The notes below the pieces were generated by a model. It was not told the origin of the DNA and made no database searches. It saw only the letters and a list, made by a program, of their open reading frames with translations. The position numbers were made by a program, and so were the translations under genes. DNA of 64,000 bases, from NCBI RefSeq assembly GCF_014851395.1, contig NW_024040817.1, positions 31,135,448 to 31,199,447 on the forward strand. Reading direction: 5' to 3'. Source of the DNA: Micropterus salmoides. Taxonomy: Eukaryota > Chordata > Actinopteri > Centrarchiformes > Centrarchidae. Shown piece by piece: positions 11,761-24,379 of this stretch (position 1 is the stretch's first letter; each line of letters begins with the position of its first letter).

Positions 11761-13067
11761 TAATGCTAATGGGAAATGGAGACGCTTAAATGGAAATACT
11801 TAAATTAAAAGCTTAAAAAACTAAATATCTTTTTTCATTTGCACTTTATCATTTGGCATTAAGCATTTTTTCCATTTTCCATTTGGCAATTGCCATTTGA
11901 AATTTGAAATTTCATCTTGTCCAGAGCCACCTTATGGTTTTATTAGCTATTATTTGCTGGTATGCATGACTAACATTAAGTTGATACCACAGCCACTTGC
12001 GAGCAAATAAACAGGCAATGTCAAGTCACTTAGGGAGAAATATGCAAAAAAAAATCATCTTCCTGCAGAATTGTCATATGGGTCTGCCAGGCGAGCTGGC
12101 TAACAGTAAAGACCAGCTGATTGGACTTATCTGCATTAACAGTGCAGTACCTATATGGCTACTGTAAGGAATGATACATTTAATAATTTATAGTGTAGAT
12201 TACTGGATGTTATTCTTTTGCCAGGCTATTTGTGTAGTTGTCCCTAATGTGTGGATAAGGAGTTTTCTATTTAATTGAACTGACCTTTAATAAATTTACG
12301 TTTGATGCTAGCATCAAAATCTGCGGTGACTTGGCTGTTCGACTGATCATCTGCTAGTCACATGCGGTCTGCGGTATTGGGTCATTAACACAACATTATC
12401 TTGTCTTTCAACGGACTGTAGTTCAGTGTTGTGTTGCTGCTAACCTCAAACAGGAGGAAGAAGCTCCCCCTCCTGTCTATAAGGTGCCTCTGCGCCCCAG
12501 CCCCCTCCCTCATGCCTTTGGGCCACGCCTCCTCATTTACATACAGCTTGATAAGCCTAATCAGAGCCCTGTAAAGAGAGAGTCTCGTCAGCTGGGGTCC
12601 AAAATGCTTGACTGTCATTTTTTGGCCAACCTTACATTGGAAAGTGTGTTCCTCTTGAAAACATGTTTAAAATTCAGATCAGATTTACCTTTTTAACATA
12701 CCTTTTAGTGATCCCATAGTACCAGGGTTAATTGATCTTAATGACTAATGTTATCTTTATGACTTCAGATAGAACAGACAGGTGACTATCAATGATTGTC
12801 ATGTATTAATTTAATGAATCTCCAATAAACTCCGAAAACAGCATGTTAAGTTGTTTGTGCCTGTAATATCTTACAGTAGTGTACAGCATGGTTCATTGTG
12901 CTGTGTGGAGATGCTGCAGTCGGTCAGAAAAAGGAGTATGAATGTATGGTTTCCCAGGTGACATGGAGAGGAGGTTAAAAATGATTGCCTCAGGAGCAAC
13001 CTTACCATCACTAAAGAGGCTAACAACAAAAAATATGTGAGGTACTTTTTCCACAAAGAAAAAACAC
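11761..13067. other. Intergenic DNA; no gene recognised
   Basis: AT-rich sequence with runs of 'catttggcaattgcc'-like words near 11840-11920. The pyrimidine-rich section at 12470-12560 carries short frames on both strands. I saw no splice-flanked coding exon, RNA gene or defined transposon end. Confidence 0.5.
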
Positions 13068-13149
13068 ATCACAGGCTTAATGTTTGGTTTATTAAAAACA
13101 TCACTGCGGATGATCTTCAGGCTCCACTGAACCCCCTGTGATTCTTGTG
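13068..13149 (-). other. Candidate alternative terminal exon with poly(A) signal
   Basis: On the minus strand a long pyrimidine tract ending 'ttgttcttcctctctcag' forms a strong 3' splice site before 13149. Only about 57 nt later comes AATAAA (13088-13093 on the plus strand as TTTATT), then a T/GT-rich stretch suited to 3' processing. In phase 0, which follows directly from the phf14 exon ending at 38489, it reads HKNHRGFSGA and then stop (13117-13119). It lies downstream of the phf14 acidic last exon, so it could be an alternative phf14 3' end, a terminal exon of an unknown transcript, or chance. The end at 13068 is estimated. Confidence 0.3.
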
Positions 13150-16100
13150 CTGAGAGAGGAAGAACAAGAGAGAGAAAGGGTTAGACAAATCTACACATCT
13201 GTAAAGATTCACCCAGGTCATGGTTATCCAAGAAAAGTTGAATCGGGAGCAGCTTGGTTGTAGATGACGTTTCAGAAGAAGTCCAGTTGCCCTCAATTCA
13301 ACCTTTCTTGTAAACGGCTACAGGTTTGTTGAGAATGTTATGTATTGTTAAGGTTTGGAACTTCATTAACAGCTTTTGCTTTTGATTGTTTGTTAGTTAG
13401 TGAATGTTTTTTTTTTTCAAACAGTTCTCACACACAGGAACTTTGATGATGATTTGATATGAATTTGTACAAAGTAATTATGTAATTAGAGTAAACATAC
13501 CCAGTAAGAATTGAGTGTTCACCAATATGGTGCATTAAGCCAATAAGATGTATTAATGTGGGTAAATAAACCTGAATTGTTGTGTGGAAAATAAGCTCAT
13601 AAGATAAGAAGGGATGCAGACACTGAGAGAAGGGAAAGCAAATAATCTAACATTTTACGTATGATTTCTTATAAATGATATATTATGATAGGCATTTACA
13701 ATCATGTGTTGTTTTCTATCTCACCATGGTCTACTCAGTACTCTTTAGCATCACTGCTCCTCCACCTCGCAATATAATTAATGTTAACAATGAAGATCCC
13801 CCAACCCCCCACCCAAAAAATAAATAAATAACGTTTTGAAATCTTTTATTCATGCATGCACCACTAATATATTTAAATAAAATTAAATACCACCCCCCAG
13901 AAATGCATATTTTAAAATAAATTAATAGGCTGCCCATGTTTATATTGTGTGCTGCTAACTTTATCCATTGCCAGTATCATAATTTGTTTGTTAATTTGTT
14001 AACCGTTAATGTAATTTAATTTAGTGGGGGAAATCCACTAACATATTTTAATGCACATGTTAACTTGATTCAGTTGTGCTAATAATATATAATCTCTATA
14101 ATATCTAATTACACGTCTTACCTTTCAAACGTGCATTCCAGATAGCATTTTCTATTGCAGCTCTGCTGCGCTGCTAGCATTTGATGCTAACTTCCGGGAA
14201 CTATTCAGACACTCCATGATCCGCCATTGCTGTGAAAAACTGGTCCATTGGAGTGAACGGAGATGACGCGACTCTCTCTTTAAAGGGCTCTGAGCCTATT
14301 GCCAAATGTGAAATGGCAAACGCCTAAAAGAATAAATTTAAAATGATTAATGGCAAATGCTATATGGTAACTTGCAAATACTAAAAAAAATTCTATTTGC
14401 TTTAAATTTAAATATTTATTAAGTTTTGCTAGGCCAGTTACTAGCATGCCAAGGATAGCTGGTTAACTTTCTTCGTTTGTATTGTATTGGTGGATTTGAG
14501 CCAAATGCAGTGTGTTACCGCTACAAACTGTAGACAAAAGTATTCTTTCTCCTCCGTTTCTAGCAACATAGTGTTGCTAGTACATGTTTTTATTTCACAC
14601 TTGCTTCGGCAAGGTAAATTTATGTTTTTACATGCCAATAAAGCCCAATTGAATTGAACTGAAGTTACTGTCCTTTACTGACAATGTATGTGCAGCATAC
14701 CTGCTTAGGACAGTGCATGTGCACATAAATATCTTCACTTAAAACTACACTGAATTTTAGGCTACTCTACATTAAAGATTAAACAATGACCAAGAAAATG
14801 TTGTTACTGTTTTTTCACACGGTGTCGGACTAGCCGCTTGCCGAGCATTATATGAGGCACATTTTGCTTTCATCGCTTTGACGTCACAGGGATGAAAGGG
14901 AAATGGACGGACTACAAACGAGCTGTTTTCAAGCAGTTCAGAGTTTTCTGTGGGAGATGGGAACTCCCTTTGGGCTGGACTTTGGGCTTTTTCACTTTGC
15001 AAACCTGTTACATGCAAAAAAAGGTCTATAACTCAATAAAGGAGAGGGGAAAAGGCAAAATGTATAATACCACCTCTTTAAATCTACACCAGTTAGTTTA
15101 TGCAGTCAAGCCTAGCTGTCAAATTTCCTTTTCCTTTTCTGTGGGTTATGAATATGAATGTATAGTCCAACTGATTATGACTGGTACAGCAGGATTCTCC
15201 TAGATGGATAGTGAAATAGATTCATGTCGACAGGCCATTAGATCTGCACTGGACTACATGTAAGCTGCAGTTTCATACTGTTGATAGATGTCACCATAAA
15301 TACAGTAAGTCTAGCGAGCTAGTCAACAACTGACACAGCTTTTGGTGCATCTCAGACAAAACTTAACATTTTAAGAGTGGTGGAAAGACTTGTAGAATGT
15401 CCTACACAAGTACAAGTACTGTTACTTTACTTTACTTTGACATTTTACCTAAGTAGAAGTAAACATACTGGTTTAATGTAACTAAAAGTAAAAAACAACT
15501 CATTTAAAATGTACCCTGACTAAAATAGTGTATCTATATTATATCTCTGACTATTTCCACCCTTGCTTATGAAGACATGTGTTTAACTTATACTGGAACA
15601 TGACAGGGGAGTTGGCCTCGATTCTGGCAGGCCATTATGGAGTTATTTTAGTGACAGCACAAATTGCATTTTATAGTTTTGAATTTGAAATGCTCAAACT
15701 GAATATTGTATACAAAATTTTAAATTGTATTTCATCGATTGAAATTTAATCTAATGGTTTGAAATTGAATGTAACTCGTACTTGCCTACGACCATCTAAA
15801 GTTTGGCTTCATTTTAGACAGAGACCCAACAATGTGGTGCACTGTAAGCCCTGCAAAATCGGAAATGGCATATCGCAGTTCGACTGCTATTATATGCATG
15901 AACACTTGAAGCGACTGCATTTGACTCTGTTTCCCCTGGATCCAGCAACATTCTAGTTTTGAGCAGATGAACACACATTCAGACAAAGGAGAACAGAAGT
16001 AAGCCAATGGCTTACAATTCCAGATCTAACTATTGCCTGTAATAGAAGCCTATGTTCCACACTAGCTATGGATAAATTACATACTGTCACCAATTTGTTC

Positions 16101-16235
16101 AAATATTCAATGTATTTTAATATAAGACTAGCTTGTGTTCAAGTTAAGTTCACTACAAATGTCTACAGTAGTTAATGGCTTTTGCTATAGGTTTCTGACA
16201 TGTTGGACTATATTGCATGTAGCCTACAGGTCTGT
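13150..16235. other. Intergenic DNA; no gene recognised
   Basis: AT-rich, with one compact repeat listed separately (15374-15567). Around 14150-14290 the wording ('ccattggagtgaacgg') resembles part of a fish repeat. No frame shows protein similarity; those at 14772-15017 and 14892-15203 overlap in opposite senses. Confidence 0.5.
15374..15567. mobile_element. Short hAT-MITE-like repeat
   Basis: The left end 'agagtggtggaaag' and the right end, reverse-complemented 'caagggtggaaatag', form an imperfect inverted pair. The interior is built of 'acttaagtaaaagta'-like words ('taagtagaagtaaacatact', 'taactaaaagtaaaaa'), typical of a very abundant fish MITE. Flanking 8-mers match poorly (about 5 of 8), so the boundaries are approximate. 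Confidence 0.5.
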
Positions 16236-17785
16236 TTACATTTACATTTACATTTAAAATCAACAGAGCATCAAATACAGATCTACAACTGACAATACAT
16301 ACTAGTAAGAGCAGCAATAAATACTAGTATGAGCTCATTGTACATATCACATCAATGGGGTAAATACCTTGGGAAAGAAGTTAGAGGTAACAAAAAAGTG
16401 CAATCAATACAAGATAACTGAAGGGGGATAGAAGAAGAAGAGCACAGGAAGTGCATGTTAGAGGTTAGGAGTTAGAGGTGTTATAAGAGGAAATGTTCTC
16501 AGAAGAGATGAGTTTTCAAGAGCTTCTTGAAGTTAGAGAGGGACGCCCCTGCTCTGACGGCGTGTGGTAGCTCGTTCCACCATCGTGGTGTCACAGATGA
16601 GAACAGGGACTGGGACTGCTTTGTGTGAAGGGATGGCAGATCCAGGCGGCGTTCGTTGGAGGAGCGTAGCGGCCGAGAAGGAACGTAAGTTTGTATTATG
16701 GATATTAGGTAGATGGGTGCAGACCCAGTAGTCACTCTGTATGCAGCATTAGTGACTTGAATTTGATTCTGGAGGCCACGGGGAGCCAGTGGAGGTCACT
16801 GAGTAATGGAGTGACATGAGTCCTTTTGGGCTGATCAAAACCAGACGCGTTGCTGCCTTCTGAACCATTTGTAAGGGTTTCACCGCACAAGATGGAAGAC
16901 CTGCTAAGAGGGCATTGCAATAGTCGAGGTGAGAGATAACCATGGCCTGTACCAGAAGCTGGTTGGCGTACTGAGTGAGGTAGGGCCTGATTTTCCTTAT
17001 GTTGTATAGAGCAAAGCGGCATGACCGAGAGACAGCAGCAACATGGTCTGAAAAGGACAGCTGGGCATCAATCATGACACCCACGTTTCTCACCACCCTG
17101 GTTGGAGTGATGGTAGAGTCAATTTGTAGTTTGATGTTATGGTGGATAGATTGCTTGGCTGGAATGACCAAGAGTTCAGTCTTAGACAGGTTAAGTTGGC
17201 AAGCCTTCATCCATGCAGATATGTCCGAGAGACAGTCCGTGATCCAGGCCGAGACGGTGGGATCTTCTGGCGGGAAGATTGGGTAGAGTTGCGTATCGTC
17301 TGCGTAGCAGTGGTAAGAGAATCTGTGCAAGCGAATGATCGGCCCCAGTGAGGTGGTGTAAATTGAGAAGAGAAGGGACCCTAGCACTGAGCCTTGGGGC
17401 ACCCCTGTGGAGAGGCAGTGGGAGGAGGATAATTGTCCTTACCGCAAAACATTGTAGGAACGCCCCGAGAGGTAGGATTTGAACCACAGGAGTGCTTTAT
17501 TAGAGATGCCCATTGCTGAGAGAGCGGATAGCAGGATCCTGTGGTTGACTGTGTCAAAGGCAGCTGAGCTGGGCTGCAGCTTTAGCTGACCTTAGGGCTT
17601 CTGTTACAGACAGAAGAGCCGTTTCAGTAGAGTGGGCACTCATTCCGAGACCTGTTTGAGTACTGCCCCTTCAATAGTTTTGGATAAAAATGGTAGAAGA
17701 GACATTGGTCGATAGTTCTCATCTTGAGTTGGGTCAAGTGAGGGCTTTTTGAGCAAGGGTGTAACCCAAGCACCGCCTTTCCTTT
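16236..17785 (-). pseudogene. L2-like non-LTR retrotransposon, reverse transcriptase pseudogene
   Basis: Minus-strand translation gives consecutive reverse transcriptase blocks. At 17640-17780 is 'VTPLLKKPSLDP' then 'NYRPMSLLPFLSK'; near 17480-17560 is 'FDTVNHRILLSALS'. From 17402 follows PQGSVLGSLLFSIY, with the catalytic YADD at about 17295-17306. The remaining blocks are 'LDYCNALLAGLPS' near 16915 and the terminal 'WWNELPHAVRAGASLSNFKK' ending at the stop near 16499. These sit in at least three frames with a stop near 17440, so the copy is dead. It is 5'-truncated. A run of 'catttacatttacattta' near 16236-16255 may be its 3' tail. The L2/CR1 assignment is from motif style. Confidence 0.88.
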
Positions 17786-19057
17786 TTTTTATGGTCCGTT
17801 ATCTAGCTATGGTTTTCTGTTTAGCAGTATAGCTTTACTGACATTCAGCTTCTAATGAAGAGTTTGATTTTGATTGTATGTCCCAGTTTGAGCAGTCTCT
17901 TATCGGGTCTGTCAGCCCATCACGGGAACAGGCAAAATGCTTAATATTTATTATTATTATTACAATTTTTTGTTATTATTAGTTATTATTATAAATATAT
18001 TGAATTTGCACAAGTGTAAAAAAAAACATACTATGGCCTGTAAAAAGAATTGATTGATATATAGACATGTGTATATATATATTTATCAACACAATGTGTT
18101 TTCTAGTAGTAGTTACTTCAAATTTATTTTTTACCCATTTTAAAAGTAATGCCTGCACCGATCGGTTGTTCTATTCTGCTGTGCTTTGTCTGTCTCTATT
18201 TCAGGATGATGATTGAATAAAGTATTGAAAAATGTATAATTAAATTAAACAAGTTTTAATATTTATTTTGACAATGAATTGTTTTATTAATCAATTAATA
18301 AAAAAAGAATAATTAGAATAATTAATAAATTAGTTGTTGTAATCCACTAATAAAAAAAAACTGTAAATTGAAAAATAATCATTAGATGCAGCCCTTACTC
18401 AGAGTCATCTGGAGGACTCTAGACTAGAATAGAAGAGCTCCAATTCAATCCAATTCCTTTCAAAGGACTTCTTCTGACCAAAAGGCTTGTTGGGTATGTA
18501 TGCAATGAAGGTACCTGTGTAGTCTCTCCCATTTTGTCATGGTTGACTTCTAGTCTAGACTCCACCAGAAGAGTGCCTGTGAGTTGAAACTAAATTTTGA
18601 GAAACTGAATGTGGAACTCCCCTGAAATCGAAATAATACTCACAAGTTAAAAGCAATACAACTAAATATCAAACCATTTGTTTCAATTTTAATCTGTGAA
18701 ATAAAATTTAAAATATAATAATGGCATGCTAGAGCTGTCATGTTACAGTATGTTGTGAGGATTAAATAAGTTAAACACGTCTTCATAATCAAGGGTGCCA
18801 ACTAATTACATTTACACACTTTCTGTAATTGAGCCATATACCTTTGAACTACCTTCTGGAACTATAGAAATAATGCCAGATAATTCCCATTTGTCTACAG
18901 TTGGTGGCAGAAACTTGACTTAAATCCGCCAATAAATACAAAGATAGAAAGTGACCAGCCTGCCTCAGCATGCTAGTAACCAGGATCGGGAAGCTAATGA
19001 TCAGCCAAACCAGTACCTGATCCAGCAGGTTGCTGGCTCTGGTGTGCTAGGTATGCT
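17786..19057. other. Intergenic AT-rich DNA; possible hAT MITE remnant
   Basis: No gene seen. From about 18220 to 18395 the sequence is strongly AT-rich ('attaatcaattaataaaaa') and ends 'cattagatgcagccctta', resembling the right end of a common fish hAT MITE. I did not find the left end. The run of TAT dinucleotides near 18050-18085 is simple sequence. Confidence 0.4.
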
Positions 19058-19212
19058 GGTGTGTTCCGCCAGTGTATGAATGTGTGTGAATGTTAGTTTC
19101 CGTTTGAACACTCAGTGAATGAATGTGTATGACTGGTGAATGCAGATGTAGTGCAAAAGTGCTTTGAGTGGTCAAAGACTAGAAAGGTGCTATACAAAAT
19201 ACGGAGCATTTA
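19058..19212 (+). repeat. 5'-truncated copy of the tRNA-derived SINE
   Basis: 'gttccgccagtgtatgaatg' and 'tttgagtggtcaaagactag' followed by 'gtgctatacaaaatac' and 'gagcatttaca' match the body and tail of the SINEs at 2495-2738 and 6408-6668. The tRNA-like head is absent. Confidence 0.75.
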
Positions 19213-20029
19213 CATTTTAGTAACCAGCATCGCCTGATCAACCGGGTTGCTAGCCCTGGCATGCTTGGTACCAGCCTCGGAAGCCAATTACCAGCTGATC
19301 CAGTGGGTTGCTAGCATGGCGTGCTAGTTACCAGCCTTGGGAACTAGTAGCTGAGTACTGTGTTCCTGGGTTGGACCTATACAGTCTATGGATCAGACTC
19401 ACGAGTTACCACCTTGGACTTTACCAACACTTATTATTAGCCAGATCAGTAACTGGTTTTGGCAAGGATATAGCCTCCGCCAGCTTCAAAGTATTCTAAA
19501 TTTTGTCCCTTGGCCTGCGCCATAAAGAACCACCCTGATCAACAGATTTAAAGCATTTAATGTGCACTGAGTATCAGTGATAAAGAAGCAAACATTTTTT
19601 TGCAGTTCAGATTTATTGGCACTTTAAGGGATACTTCCAGATTTACTATGAGAGTCTGACAGTGCTTTGGCCTGACAGTAGTCTCTGGTCAAATCTAATG
19701 TTGTGTTAGCTCTCTGATAACAGAAACTATATGTGAGCATCACTTCAAATCAACTTTATATTAATTCTAATTTGGGTTTAAAATCAGCCATATGTAATAT
19801 CATATTACATGTGGTAGATGATTTCAGATAATTACACTCTGAACACATCAATTTTCAGAAAGCTAAACTTTGCCAACAAGTGAGTGATGATTCCCAGGAA
19901 GCTCAGAGACCCAGTCTGGACCATAGACTACTAGCAGGTCATAGAACCATCTGGCTTAGAAACAGAAAAAGAAAAGAACCCCAAACTAATTCTACTTTAC
20001 AAAGTAAGGAAAAACAATCTCTGATTAGA
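19213..20029. other. Downstream flank of phf14; no gene recognised
   Basis: Nothing with coding character. The words 'accagc', 'gctagc' and 'ctggcatgct' recur loosely at 18960-19440, suggesting old short-period duplication, but I could not fix a unit length. This would lie just past the inferred phf14 cleavage site. Confidence 0.4.
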
Positions 20030-20859
20030 CACATTTCCTAAACATGGATGATTTTTATTACAAATCCAATGACAAAATAGATTGGTATGTAGCACTTAAA
20101 AGAGACTGTAAATCACAGATAAAAAAGTTTTTTTTCCAACACAAAAACAAAACTCAATACTTCACATAAGTGTAAATAAGTGAGTGAGAAAATAGGTGAA
20201 TATTTAAAATGGGGGAAGTAAGAAGATATGCATGAAATATAAAAATAAAATCCTCCAGTCAAATGTCAAGTGAAATGCGTTCGAAGACGACGGAAAGCCC
20301 TTCACTGCTGACGTCAGACCAGTTGAACGTGTTCGGCAGGAAAGAAGTGTTCTGTGGATTTGGAGAGAAAAGCTCACCCCCACTCTGCTAGCTTCATCTT
20401 GTAAACAGGACACTGAGGATACTCTGTGTGGAAACACTATCTGATGATCATTGGTGTATGAAAATAGATTGCATGGAAAGTGTCATAAATAGATCAGGTG
20501 GCAGGGCGTTGATAGACACATATTAATGCTGGAGAAGAAGCACAATGGTGCGTGTTCCCCTGTGGCTGGATGATTTGATGTGCTGCTTCATGAAGATGTC
20601 TGAAATCTGTCTGTCTGTCTAGCCCTGTTCATAAAAAGTACAAACTCTACCGTTGAATCTAAAGATTTCACCATTTAAACTGTGTTTTCTAAAATACACC
20701 TCTTCTTGCTAAACTATCTGAGCGGAAGCTAACTGCTGGCTGTCTAGAAACTTTGGGAGGCTAGTAGAAAGTTACGTGTGCTATAGTCTGAACAGAAATG
20801 CTAAGACTGGAGGCGGAGCCACAGAGCAGCAGTGTGTGTTTGCGTCCTCTTGTTCAGGT
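20030..20859 (-). other. phf14: Inferred phf14 3' untranslated region
   Basis: This continues the last exon after the TGA at 20860-20862. It has no open frame in the phf14 register. The first AATAAA on the minus strand after the stop is at 20054-20059 (plus strand TTTATT). The next bases are T-rich ('attgtttttcc' on the minus strand), as expected downstream of a cleavage site. The 3' end at about 20030 is an estimate; no cDNA evidence is available. Confidence 0.5.
20054..20059 (-). terminator. phf14: Candidate poly(A) signal AATAAA for phf14
   Basis: This is the only canonical AATAAA on the minus strand that I see between the phf14 stop codon and position 20000. It lies about 800 nt from the stop and is followed by a T-rich element. 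Confidence 0.45.
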
Positions 20860-20934
20860 TCAGTTTGGAATCTCCTGCTCTGCTGTTTCCTCTTTAACAG
20901 AGTCATCTTCCTCCAGCTGCTCCTCCTCTTCCTC
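20860..20934 (-). CDS. phf14: PHD finger protein 14, probable last coding exon (acidic tail)
   Basis: On the minus strand the acceptor 'cgttgtgtttgcag' is followed by 24 codons and TGA. The peptide begins EEEEEQLEEDD, continues SVKEETAEQ and ends EIPN. Its phase (0) fits the donor at 38489 exactly, giving '...CDTSSSK' joined to an acidic tail. From memory, mammalian PHF14 also ends with a short charged tail right after the SSSK segment, so position, phase and character all agree. Short acidic sequences are easy to find by chance, so this exon is less certain than the other three. It is separated from the previous exon by 17,554 nt. The tail presumably extends the nuclear protein past its last PHD finger; I see no domain in it. 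Confidence 0.7.
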   Translation of the reverse strand, partial: EEEEEQLEEDDSVKEETAEQEIPN

Positions 20935-23900
20935 CTGCAAACACAACGCATCATACCATCACATAATAGAAGGCACCTTTAAACATGTCAGCATTAGCAA
21001 AAATAAATAAAAATAAACTGAACTTTATTGCTGTACAACCAATGTGTAACTGTCTTTTCAACTAATGCTGCTGTCTGTATTATGTCTGTTTTACAGTCTG
21101 CAGATATATATGGATATAGTGTTGCTCACCAGCCCACTATCCCACTAGCCACAGGAATTACATCCATACCTCAAAATGAACACGATACAATTCTTTTGTT
21201 GGATGTAGTATACCTGACTTTCATGAAGGACACAGGAGATCACAATACTGAAATCAATGTTTACCTGTTTATTAACCATAACCACAATCTTTCCCCAACC
21301 TTAACAATACTTAATGTGCAGATAATGTAGAAAGTGAGAATTCTGAAAACACTGACAAAGGAAATAAAATAACATATAAGGATCCTCCCATCACAGTTAG
21401 ATCCACTGTATGGCAACATTATGGTTTCCTGGTTAGTTACAGCCAAAATGGACATTGATTACTGTCGAACTGTTCACATGTGACATTGTTCAGCTAAAGT
21501 CGGGTTTGTCTTTGGAAACACTTCTCACTGCCTCTCACTGCAGACTCAGACCATGCCGAAGCAATAACTAATACTATAGGAGTGTTTACCACTGTAGATA
21601 TGTTGCCATACTGAGTGGTAGAGAATACAGAATTTAAACATATGGTCTCAGAGCCACGTGTTGTTCTTTCACATGTGCAGTTTAGTCAGTCCGTTGTGCA
21701 GCCCTGTATAAACAAGACAAGCTGCAGTTGTCCAGGAATTTTCAGGTCAGAGTCTTAAGGAGTATTAGTGACATTTGTGTAATTTTCTGTTACTTATCTC
21801 AATTCAAAGGGATTTATTGGCATGAACGTTTCAAAGACAATGTTCCATCAAAAAGTCTAATCAAACATATTTGACATTTAACATTAACACAAATTTACAC
21901 TGTAATACAAGCTGTACACTCACTACTTTACTTTGTAGCAAAGTGTCATTTCTTCAGTGATGTCACATGAAAAGATAGAATCAAATATTTACATGTGAGG
22001 GGTGTACTCACTTTTGTTAGATACTGTACATATAAATATTAGGGCTTAACACATTAATTAATTATTGCCGACAACTATTTTATCGCACGTTAACAGTTTT
22101 TTTTTATTATTTTGAAAGTAGAAGGAGGAGCCTGTTATGATGTTCTGATTGTGGCTCTGAGCTCTAACTTGTTTTAACAAGCTAGATGAAAGGTAATGCC
22201 CTGGCAGTGGCAGATAGTTTCGGTTTTATATTTGATTTGATTACATTAATGTAAGAAATATTTTATTGCTACTGTGTAAAGGGAATACTGCTGGTAAAAA
22301 GCACCTTATTTGTTTCAACAGTTTGGAAACCACATGTTATTGCACTTTTGTGTATATAGCAGTACATTTAAATAAAGTGCGTAATACACAATTTTAGAAT
22401 ACATTATTCAATTTTGCACATAACTATGCAATTAATTGCAATTACATTTTTTAATTGCACTAATATACATATATATGCACATATTTGTCTGTGTGTCCAT
22501 GTGTGCGCATGCATGTGCTGTCTGAGATCTGAGATCACAGAGTTGAACTTTACTTATAGTAAATGTTCCTTATATCATTCAATGTGTTCCAACATAGGAG
22601 GGAGTGCATCTCTGTCTCAGTCTCACCTGTCCACATAAGGGACCACATATTCTGTTTTCTCTTAGTTGCCATGACTTTTTGCATCTTCCTTTTTTGCCAG
22701 TGTGTGCTCACTGAGTCTGTACTTGGTTAGGCTCTGTCTCTGCTCTCTATCTCTCAGCAGAGAAATATTCTGCCAAGTCATCTCTTTTTAGGGCCAGATT
22801 ACATTCAAATCTACTTTGGCTTTCAGTTTCTTCTCTTCAATGTTCCAAATACTGTAGGTTTCTTTAAAGTGGGTTATAATTTGGTTTTCTCTGATTGGTG
22901 TCTGGAATGCAGTGTTGCTGTGAGACTGGTCAGAGTGAGAGAGGGCAGTTAGTCTTTTCTTTTCACAGTATACCAGTATTTGAGTGCTTATAGTTACTGT
23001 AAAAGATATGGCCAATGAGCCACTGTTGTATGTTTACAACAAAAACATTTTTATTTTCTACATGTATTTGTTTTCCCTGCTGTACAGAAAATATACCAAT
23101 CCATGACGCTACAACCAAGGTCCCGTTATACCCCTACTATTAAGATGCAGCGCCGGGCTGATCGTGTGGGATCCAGTGCATTTCGTTTAATGATTAATAA
23201 TGAACTAAAAAACGTGGACCGAGTTACATGAAGTTCAGAACATGAACGTTTTCAGAAATGACTAAACAGCTCCCAAATGCATGTGTGAGTTTTAAAGCGA
23301 ACAAAAAGAGAGTGACATACAGAGAGCAGGAGTCACGCTGGGCCAACCAAGAAGCCAGCTGACTTAGTAAAGCAGATGAAGTGAAAGTGACAGCGGTGAG
23401 AGCTGCAGCGGTGATTAAACAACTCTGACAGATACAATTATCACCCCCCTCCAGAGGTTAATGAACACATCTATACACCAGAATGTGTGATCACCAGGTT
23501 AGGATCTGCAGCCCACCACACCTGATGAATCCACATTCCTCCAGCTAGCTGAGAGCGGACATTAGTCACATTCTAATTCTCTATCAATCAAGCATGCTTT
23601 CACACCCATATGGATTCTTTGTGTACTCAACATCAATGTACAGATATTGTTTCTTAAATATTCTAAACCTCTGCTGATAGACCCATCTAGTACATGCCTA
23701 CAGAACATTTTGGGGACTTCAAACCTGCTGCATGTGACTGTTGCCCCTCAAGGCCAATCTGCTACAAAGCAGTTTTCAATACTGCAGCATGTCCCGACTG
23801 TGTGCTTGCTAATTAAAAAACAAGTCTTTGAACAGATGAGCTTCTGAATACATCTTTTAACAATAGACTGTGATGGGAATTATTCTGGCAGACTCATTTA

Positions 23901-24362
23901 ACTTTAGACTCTAATATACAAAAAGCTTTGAGTCACATGTGAACATGTTCACAATGACAAAGCTGACATGGGGATGTTTACCTTATTCACCAGAATGTAC
24001 ATTTGCACTAAACATAAATGTAGCTGAGGCTGACGAGCCTCTCTCTCACTACGGGGTGCTGTGTCGCTTTTTTCCATTTATACAATTCTTTTGTTGGTTT
24101 AGGACTACTTAAAGAGAAGAAATGTGCTATTTAAACTCGAGTTTCCTATGGTCAGTTATGTTTAGCAGCTCCTCTAAACATTTAGCTGAGGTGAAGGCAT
24201 GCAGTCACGTGAGGATACTGAGCTAGAAAACCACATGTCTGTCATTCAAATTTGCCCAATTGTTTTGCACTTGAACCACAACAGAATAACGCATCCACAA
24301 GCACTTGAACAGAAACTCTTACAGTTATTTTTTTTATTACAGATTTAAAAACGATTTTTACT

Positions 24363-24379
24363 CCCCCCCCCCCCCCCCC
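24363..24379. repeat. Poly-C run, 17 nt
   Basis: Uninterrupted C run followed by 'gtgctaatgag'. On the transcribed (minus) strand it is a G17 tract within the phf14 intron. Confidence 0.95.

Noticed and set aside
1..20000. Search for thsd7a exons on the plus strand, expected near phf14 in vertebrates
   Set aside because: No thrombospondin-type or cytoplasmic-tail peptide was seen; the neighbour must lie outside the window or elsewhere in this genome.
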